In this document: piece by piece, positions 31,483 to 37,074 of the stretch
Numbering within the stretch: position 1 is the stretch's first letter
How the letters are laid out: each line of letters opens with the position of its first letter
Assembly (NCBI GenBank): GCA_001662425.1
Contig: BDDC01000637.1
Coordinates: 13,652 to 50,725 of the forward strand
Reading direction: 5' to 3'
Source: Chlamydomonas sphaeroides
Lineage: Eukaryota; Chlorophyta; Chlorophyceae; Chlamydomonadales; Chlamydomonadaceae
Length of the DNA: 37,074 nucleotides
The notes under the pieces: model-generated
Database searches by the model: none
The model's input: only the letters and a program-made list of their open reading frames with translations
What the model was told of the DNA's origin: nothing
Made by a program: the position numbers and the translations under genes

Positions 31483-34400
31483 CTAGAGCTTGGAGATACC
31501 GCCTGTGGAGAGGCCCGCCTCAGCGGCTGCCAGCGACAAGATGGTTGACACCGCCTCCACCACAGCGTCGGTGCGGGTCTCCTGCGCAGCGCGCAAGCAC
31601 ACCACACAGCAGCACACAGCAGTCAGCGCACAGTCACCGCCTCGCAGCGCCTCTGGTCAGCAGCTTAAGAACACGCCCACAGAGAACGCCCTGCCGCGCA
31701 GGCTGTCCAGGCCGCCGCTCTAACCTCCCATGCTCCTGCCCCCATGCCGGTGCACGTGGCCTCGATGCGCCTTGGCGCCCGGCCCCAGGCCTCACCAGGC
31801 GCCCCGTCATGTGGGACAGCAGCGAGAGCGGCGTCACGCTGACCCAGCCGTTCTTGAGCGCCCACGCATCGCCGCCCTCCTCCTGGTCCCTGCGCCGGGC
31901 AGCAGCGCAGCGGGCCAGCGCGGCGCAGTCCGTCAGCGCCGCTCGGCCCAGGCACGGCAAGACGGCGGGTGGCGCCGTGGCGCCAGGTAGCGAGGAGTGC
32001 TGCACAGCCCGCTGACACTCGCCGAGGAGTGGGCCGTCCCACCCCTGGGCCTCGTGCCGGCCAGCTGCCACTTCCGGGCGCCGCGGGGGCCCCAATGACG
32101 TCAACGCTGGTTCTATAGGAAAAGGGCCCCCAGGGCACGCGGTACCCAGCGGCCCCTCAGCCCCGCAGCTAGGCCTTTGAGCCCCGGCCCTCCCATCTCC
32201 CCCAGACCCACACACGGGCCCCACGTCACCCCGCCCCACGGCCCCTGCCTCACTCCTGCACCAGGCCCGCGTAGTTCCTGAACACGCGCGAGTTGGGCGT
32301 GTGCTCGTCGATCTCCGCCAGGTGCGGCCCCGGCGCCTCTGTCACCTCCTTGAACGCCGGGAACACGCACGCCACCGACTGCGGAGGAGGGGTGTTGCGG
32401 CGAGGCGGAGGCGCAGCGGGTGCGCCACATGGATAGGTGCGGCAGCGCCGGGTGCAGCAACGCATGCGGTCTGGTAGGTCCGGGAGCAGCGAGCTCTGGC
32501 GGCATCTGGTCCTAAGCCATGCCCGGCGAATGCGCGCGAGTGTGGGTCTGGGTGTGGGTGCGGGTGCCCACACCTGCCGCGCCAGGTAGAGGCCCTGCAG
32601 CATCTGGCCCTGGGAGATGGGGAAGTTGACGTTGACCACGATCCTGCACGGGGCGACAGCGGCAGCGCAGCAGGCGGCGGCAGAAGGGCGAGGGCGGACG
32701 CGTGGGGATCGGACCCCAGCCAACACCGTCGCCGGCTGCGCTGTCGGGCAAAGCGTTGCCGCGGCCTACAGCGCCGGCGGCGCTGCGCTCTGCCGCACGG
32801 CGCGTGCGTGCGTTCGTGGCGCGCTACAGCCCCTGCTGCGGCCGCCTGCCTCATTCCAAACGGCCCTCCCCGTCCCGTGTGCCGCCGCCCGGCTCACCCC
32901 TTGAGGCGGGACGCGGGCACCTTGGCGCTCGGCTCCTGGCCCCCGGGCTGGAGGCCCAGTGCGGCGCGGACCTGCGGCCACCCGGGCACATGGAGGTCAG
33001 CCAAGGGACGTGACGGGGTGCTGGGCAACAGGCTACTCTGTGCCTACCGGCAGCCACCCGCAACCCACCCGCCACGCCTACCTACCCAGCCACCCCGCCA
33101 CCAGGATCCACAGATCCACACCCAGCAGCCGCAGCAACAGCCCCATGCGGGCGCCCCAACCCCCGTCCAGCCTCACCAGCGCCCCACGCCATCCGTCCCC
33201 TACCAGCGCCCCAACCCCCGTTCATACTCACCAGCGCCCACGCCCAGTCCCCCATCAGCGCCCACGCCATCCGTCCCTCGCCAGCGCCCCACGCCCTCCG
33301 TCCCTCCGCCCCGCTCTCACCAGGCCCACCGCCAGCGTGGCGGATATGGCGTAGTCGTCCACCTTGCGGGCCATGTGGTTGTCCAGCGAGAAGGCCATGG
33401 AGGGCACGCCCTGTGGGGTGGGAGTGGGGCGGGAGTGGGAGTGGGTGCGATGGGATGGGAGTGGGTTTGGTTGACTTTGATTTGGTTTGATTTGGGTTGG
33501 GTTGGGTTGGGAGTTGACAGAGTAGCGGGACGAGCACGCGGCGATGAGACCGGCGTGCAGAAACCGGGCAAAGAGCCACGGTGATGAGGACAGAGGGTGC
33601 AAGGGAGGGGACACCTAGCGTGTGGGAGCGGTTTGCGGGAGGGAAGGGCGAAGGTGAGCTGATTGGGGATGGGGGTTACAAGGCAGGATGGCAAGGTGCA
33701 AGGGATGCAGGATGGCAGTGGTGAAGTGCATTGCAGGGCGGAAGGGTGCTCCAGGGTCGCGGCGCTGACCGTGCGGAGGTTGGCCGCCGCAACCGAGGGC
33801 GCCGGGGGCAGCGCGGCAGCACCAAGTGGGGCGGCACGGGCGCAAGTCCTGCCTGGGGCGCTGGGCGCTGAGCAACGATGCGGCGCCCACGGCCCCCATC
33901 GTCGGCCGCCGGCTCCAGCTGCCCCGCCGGGCCATCCCTAGGTCCCAATCCAGCCCTGTCACCCCGGGCAGCGCGCCGAGCCACGGCGTACCTTGCACGC
34001 GGCCTCCCTGGCTGCGCCCACGGTGCCGCTGTAGATGACGTGCAGGCCGCAGTTGTCGCCGCGGTTGATGCCCGACACACACAGGTCGAACGAGATGTCC
34101 TGCGGTCGGTGTGCAGCACGCGGCAGCTCAGCGGCAGCAGCAGCAGCAGCAGCAGCAGCTTGGCGGGAGCTGGGCTGTGCGAGCACACGTGGGGGCCATG
34201 GGTTGTGGAAGGCACGGCGACCGGGGGGCTGCGGGCCGTGTTGGGGCTCCAGGCTTGGCCCGCCCCGGCCCTGCGTGCCGCGGCACTGCGGGGCGGACGG
34301 CTGCCAGATTGGGCCTGGCCTGGTGCACTAGCAGCAGCCGGGTTGTGGCAACCAGGCTCCCGCTGCTCAATCCCACATGCTGGCCTTCGCGATATCCCTC

Positions 34401-34989
34401 CACCTTGCAACCGGGAGCTGCAGCTTGCGGGCCGCTGCCCCGTCGGCCGGGGCCGGCAGCGCCCACCTGGAAAACGGGGCTGCACAGGGCGAGCATGACG
34501 CTGTCGGCGGGCGTGCCGTCCACGGCGTAGGCCTCCACCACGCCCTGCGTCGTAGGCTCCGTGCGCACGCAGCTCATGTAACGGCCTGCAGGCAGTGGGG
34601 ATGGCGTTAGAAGGCAAAGGGACGGGCGGGTCGCTTGGGAGGTGCAGCTTGCGGCTTTCTGGGTAGGCGCCCTGTCCTAGCCTGGAAGCGTGACGCCCGA
34701 GCCGCGGGAGATGGATGGGCGACCATGGGTCGGACGAGCGCAGCCGAGCGCCATTGCAATTACTTGCCTAGGGTGATAGCGTGGCTCTGCGCGCTGCGCT
34801 CTCCACTTGGCGCGCATACGTATATGTCAAAGCAGTCCGCCTGGGATGGATGCAAGGCGGCGTCTTGTCAGTTTCCTGCGATCTGTCCAGACATCCGGCT
34901 TCGCTGACCTTGACGAGCTCTGAGACGAGCGCCTTGATGCCCGGGGCGTTAATCCCATCATCGTTGGACACTAAGATGCGCGGTCTCAT
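31483..34989 (-). CDS. surE: SurE-type 5'/3'-nucleotidase (survival protein E family)
   Basis: Ten exons on the minus strand give 310 aa: 34989-34909, 34840-34768, 34585-34467, 34099-33992, 33410-33321, 32971-32898, 32643-32574, 32378-32254, 31889-31796, 31581-31483. SurE is a metal-dependent phosphatase that removes phosphate from nucleoside 5'- and 3'-monophosphates. Conserved parts: MRPRILVSNDDGINAPGI with the metal pair D10-D11, CAPSGERSAQSHAITLGR (Ser39 and Ser43 region), AYAVDGTPADSVMLAL, DLCVSGINRGDNCG (N103, metal ligand), YSGTVGAAREAA, GVPSMAFSLDNH, IVVNVNFP, and NGWVSVTPLSLLSHM near the end. Order and length equal the plant and algal members. The protein starts directly at the first beta strand, with no transit peptide, so a cytosolic location is likely. 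Intron 2 is GC-AG; intron 5 has decoy donors in a repeat. Confidence 0.94.
33177..33320 (-). repeat. Imperfect ~26-bp repeat with decoy donors in SurE intron 5
   Basis: Copies of cagcgcc(c) start at 33177, 33204, 33232, 33256 and 33282, next to the true exon end at 33321. On the gene strand they read CTG|GTGAGG, CTG|GTAGGG, CTG|GTGAGT, CTG|ATGGGG and CTG|GCGAGG; the true site is CTG|GTGAGA. Confidence 0.72.
34135..34159. repeat. (CAG)n microsatellite in SurE intron 3
   Basis: About eight perfect CAG units on the plus strand, about 35 bp before exon 4 in the direction of transcription. Non-coding. Confidence 0.85.
34586..34767 (-). other. GC-AG intron 2 of SurE
   Basis: Donor on the gene strand TAG|GCAAGT, acceptor cctgcag. 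The join gives HAITLG-RYMS with the Gly codon split after its first base, matching the SurE T.GR segment. GCAAGT is the best consensus for a GC donor. Confidence 0.87.
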
Positions 34990-36787
34990 CGTCAACGCAG
35001 CTCTATAGGGAGCAGGGCTGGGTTGGGCGTGTGAGCAGTGCGTACCGACGAAGCAGCAGGACGTATGTGTTATGGGCCGAGATAGCCGTTTGCGTCGATA
35101 GGATTCGTGCCGCGCCGTTACGCCCCCGCGAACCCACTGAACGCCATGCCCCAGCGCCGCAGACCGCCCATCCGCATTCCCACCAACGTGAGAGGCGTGC
35201 GATAGGTTGGCAACAGGAGCCGGAGTGCCTCCCTCTGCGCGGACCAACAGCCTTTAAAGGCTCTGATGGCGCACGTCGTGGGCCTCACCAGGCACCCGCC
35301 GAGTTCAGCGACACCAGGACCTGTGGCCCGCCGCCGTGCTTCCTTGAGACATCTATGCTTCTGGCCAAGCGGCGAGCTTGAGCCCAAGTCACAGATGCTT
35401 CGGCTTGACGTCAATGAAAGCGGCACGGCAGCAGCCCCTGTGGCCAGGTATTATGTGGTGCGTATCCCTATGAGTCTGCACCGGCCTGGGCCCGCAAGGG
35501 GGGGGGTCTGAGACCACATGTGGCCTCCAACGGCACCAACCTTGGGGACCTATCGAACCCCCTCCCCTGAGCCTCACACCCCGGCGCGCCCACTCAAGAC
35601 AAAAGGAGCGTCCTGCCACAAGCAGCGGGCCACTAGCATGGGCTGGGGTCGCCAGCCACCGCCGCTGGGCCTGGGCACCTGTGCTGGCGCCAATGCAGAG
35701 AGCCCACCCTTAAGGTTATCTGCCCAACTGCATCGGTCGCGCTCAGCCTTGACACAGCAGGCAGTCACATGCAAGGTAGGCCTAAGGCGACGCCCGACAG
35801 GGTGCGGGCGTAACACAGGCACTGGCGATGATGGGAGTTCCTATGAAACAGGGGAGAACCCTGCAAAGAAGCGCCTGGACGATGTGCTTGCATAGCTGCC
35901 TTACCAGGGGAACTCCCCTGTGTTTTACTCATGTGTGCATGGCTCGTCCTGGAACGATGTCACCCAGACCAGACTGCACAATCGGTCATAAGGCAGAGGA
36001 ACGTCAGCAACCCGACTCAAACATCCTGGGGGTCTCGCATGGGCGTCGGAGGGGCAGGCGCAGATGTAAATAAGCACCCTAATGGCCAGGTGGGGTGGAG
36101 GGTGCTAACTTTCTGCCTTGCAAAGCCTATCAATCCTTGCAGTGGAAACTGCTGAGATGTCGAGATCAGGGACGGCTGATTGTCGACGCCTACGCACCGA
36201 TTAGTCAGCAAGGAACGGACCAGGGGAGAACCCTGGAACGGACAGCAATCACTCGGGTCAGTTACCAGGACGAGCTGTTGGGTGCGGCCGAGGGCCAACC
36301 CACCAAACACACCAAGCACATACACATGTCCGGAAACCAACACACGCGCAGCAGTTATGATCTTCTCTCAGCCTCACCGCCCCTGCAGCCCTTGCCTGCG
36401 ACCCATCCAGCCCAGGTCTGGGCCTTATCCGTCCAGCCGGGCGCCTAGCCTAGTCCACCCTGCTCCTCGCCATAGCACTCGCATACCGGTGCCTGTATCC
36501 ATCACAGCCTCTTCGCCCTGACTGACACCCGCCATCTCGGCGTGGCCGCACTAACCCCGCGTCCCGCGCTGCGTTGCTCAACGGACAAAAACGCATCGAC
36601 AGCAGATCAACGGGCTAGCCGCCGCTCCAGTGCACCGCTCCGCCTTGCTCCCTCACTCGACTCGATCTCATGGTTCAGTGCAAACATGCACTCCATCGCC
36701 TCATCTGCTCGCGCTGATGAGTTAAGCGACGTACGCCGACCAGCCCTCACGCCTCACACGGTGCGGGGCCGATGCCCAGCGATTCGC
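34990..36787. other. 1.8-kb non-coding stretch with small palindromes
   Basis: It holds the SurE promoter and 5' UTR at its left and the 3' UTR of the next minus gene at its right. I found no exon with volvocalean codon use or a recognisable domain. The 14-bp palindrome aggggaactcccct is at 35906-35919, and the hairpin-forming caggggagaaccctg occurs at 35849-35863 and again at 36221-36235. A decayed mobile element is possible but no ends, target duplications or transposase remains are visible. Confidence 0.45.
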
Positions 36788-37074
36788 TTACAGGCTCTTG
36801 CGCCAGTCAGCGGGCAGGGTCGTGCGCTTGATCTCGACCTTGGCCTTGCCGGTCCACGGGTTGGAGCCGGCCTTGGACGCCGAGCGAGACTCCGAGGCGC
36901 CCGACGAGGGGGCGGGGGCGTCGCGCCACGAGGCGGAGCTCGAGCGAGCGGGGGCGGCGGGGGCGGCCGACGAGCTCGACGAAGAGGCGCTGGAGCTGCG
37001 CATCGACTCCAGCTCCTGCTTCCAGTTGGCGGGCAGGCTGGAGCGGCTGGGCGTCACGGCCTTCTTGGGCGAAG
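36788..37074 (-). CDS. Last exon of an unknown protein with LPA(N/D)W motifs (partial)
   Basis: An open frame runs from the window edge to TAA at 36788-36790 (minus strand). Visible residues: SPKKAVTPSRSSLPANWKQ, then a Ser/Ala-rich stretch, then KVEIKRTTLPADWRKSL at the end. Two similar motifs, SLPANWKQELESM and TLPADWRKSL, flank a low-complexity linker of about 50 residues, so the protein may have more such repeats upstream. Codon use is strongly G/C-ending, as in the real exons. I do not recognise the family. Confidence 0.68.
   Translation of the reverse strand, partial: SPKKAVTPSRSSLPANWKQELESMRSSSASSSSSSAAPAAPARSSSASWRDAPAPSSGASESRSASKAGSNPWTGKAKVEIKRTTLPADWRKSL

Noticed and set aside
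33440..33520. Telomere-like tract (ttgggttgggttggg) in SurE intron 4
   Set aside because: Volvocalean telomeres are TTTTAGGG-type; this tract is short, impure and inside an intron.
34990..36787. A transposon in the gene-free stretch
   Set aside because: No terminal inverted repeats, target-site duplications or transposase-like reading frames were found, only short palindromes.

Overview
The window is nuclear DNA from a green alga, most likely a volvocalean close to Chlamydomonas or Volvox. This is inferred from very GC-rich coding DNA with strong G/C third positions, many short introns with GTGAG/GTGCG donors and GCAG acceptors, TGTAA poly(A) signals, and alanine/glutamine-rich low-complexity inserts inside conserved eukaryotic proteins. 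Nothing bacterial is present (no operons, no Shine-Dalgarno sites). A 10-N assembly gap lies at 21702-21711. All genes were rebuilt by hand as spliced models; every complete model is in frame from ATG to stop.

Layout. (1) 1-581 (+): the 3' end of a TLDc-domain gene. (2) 1098-17598 (+): a 54-exon gene for a coiled-coil protein of about 2,923 residues, filling nearly half the window; I cannot name it. (3) 17847-21033 (+): TAM41, the mitochondrial CDP-diacylglycerol synthase, 10 exons. (4) 21806-22614 (+): a small FAS1 (fasciclin) domain protein, 4 exons. (5) 23214-26184 (+): PLPBP/YggS, the pyridoxal-phosphate homeostasis protein, 8 exons, with a likely organelle presequence. (6) 26830-30901 (-): a flavin-dependent oxidoreductase resembling N-hydroxylating monooxygenases, 7 exons, swollen by low-complexity inserts. 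(7) 31483-34989 (-): a SurE-type 5'/3'-nucleotidase, 10 exons. (8) 36788-37074 (-): the last exon of a gene that continues past the window, with repeated LPA(N/D)W motifs.

The genes look like unrelated housekeeping and structural functions, not a cluster: mitochondrial lipid synthesis (TAM41), vitamin B6 homeostasis (PLPBP) and nucleotide dephosphorylation (SurE) sit beside a giant coiled-coil protein. The most unusual signal is in the introns. Five of about 88 introns use GC-AG borders, and four of those are fixed by conserved protein sequence on both sides. Two introns carry minisatellites whose units copy the neighbouring 5' splice site, and one PLPBP intron has an 18-bp duplicated 3' splice site exactly 84 bp apart, in frame and open. 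I saw no convincing transposon, tRNA, rRNA, CRISPR array or prokaryote-type system.
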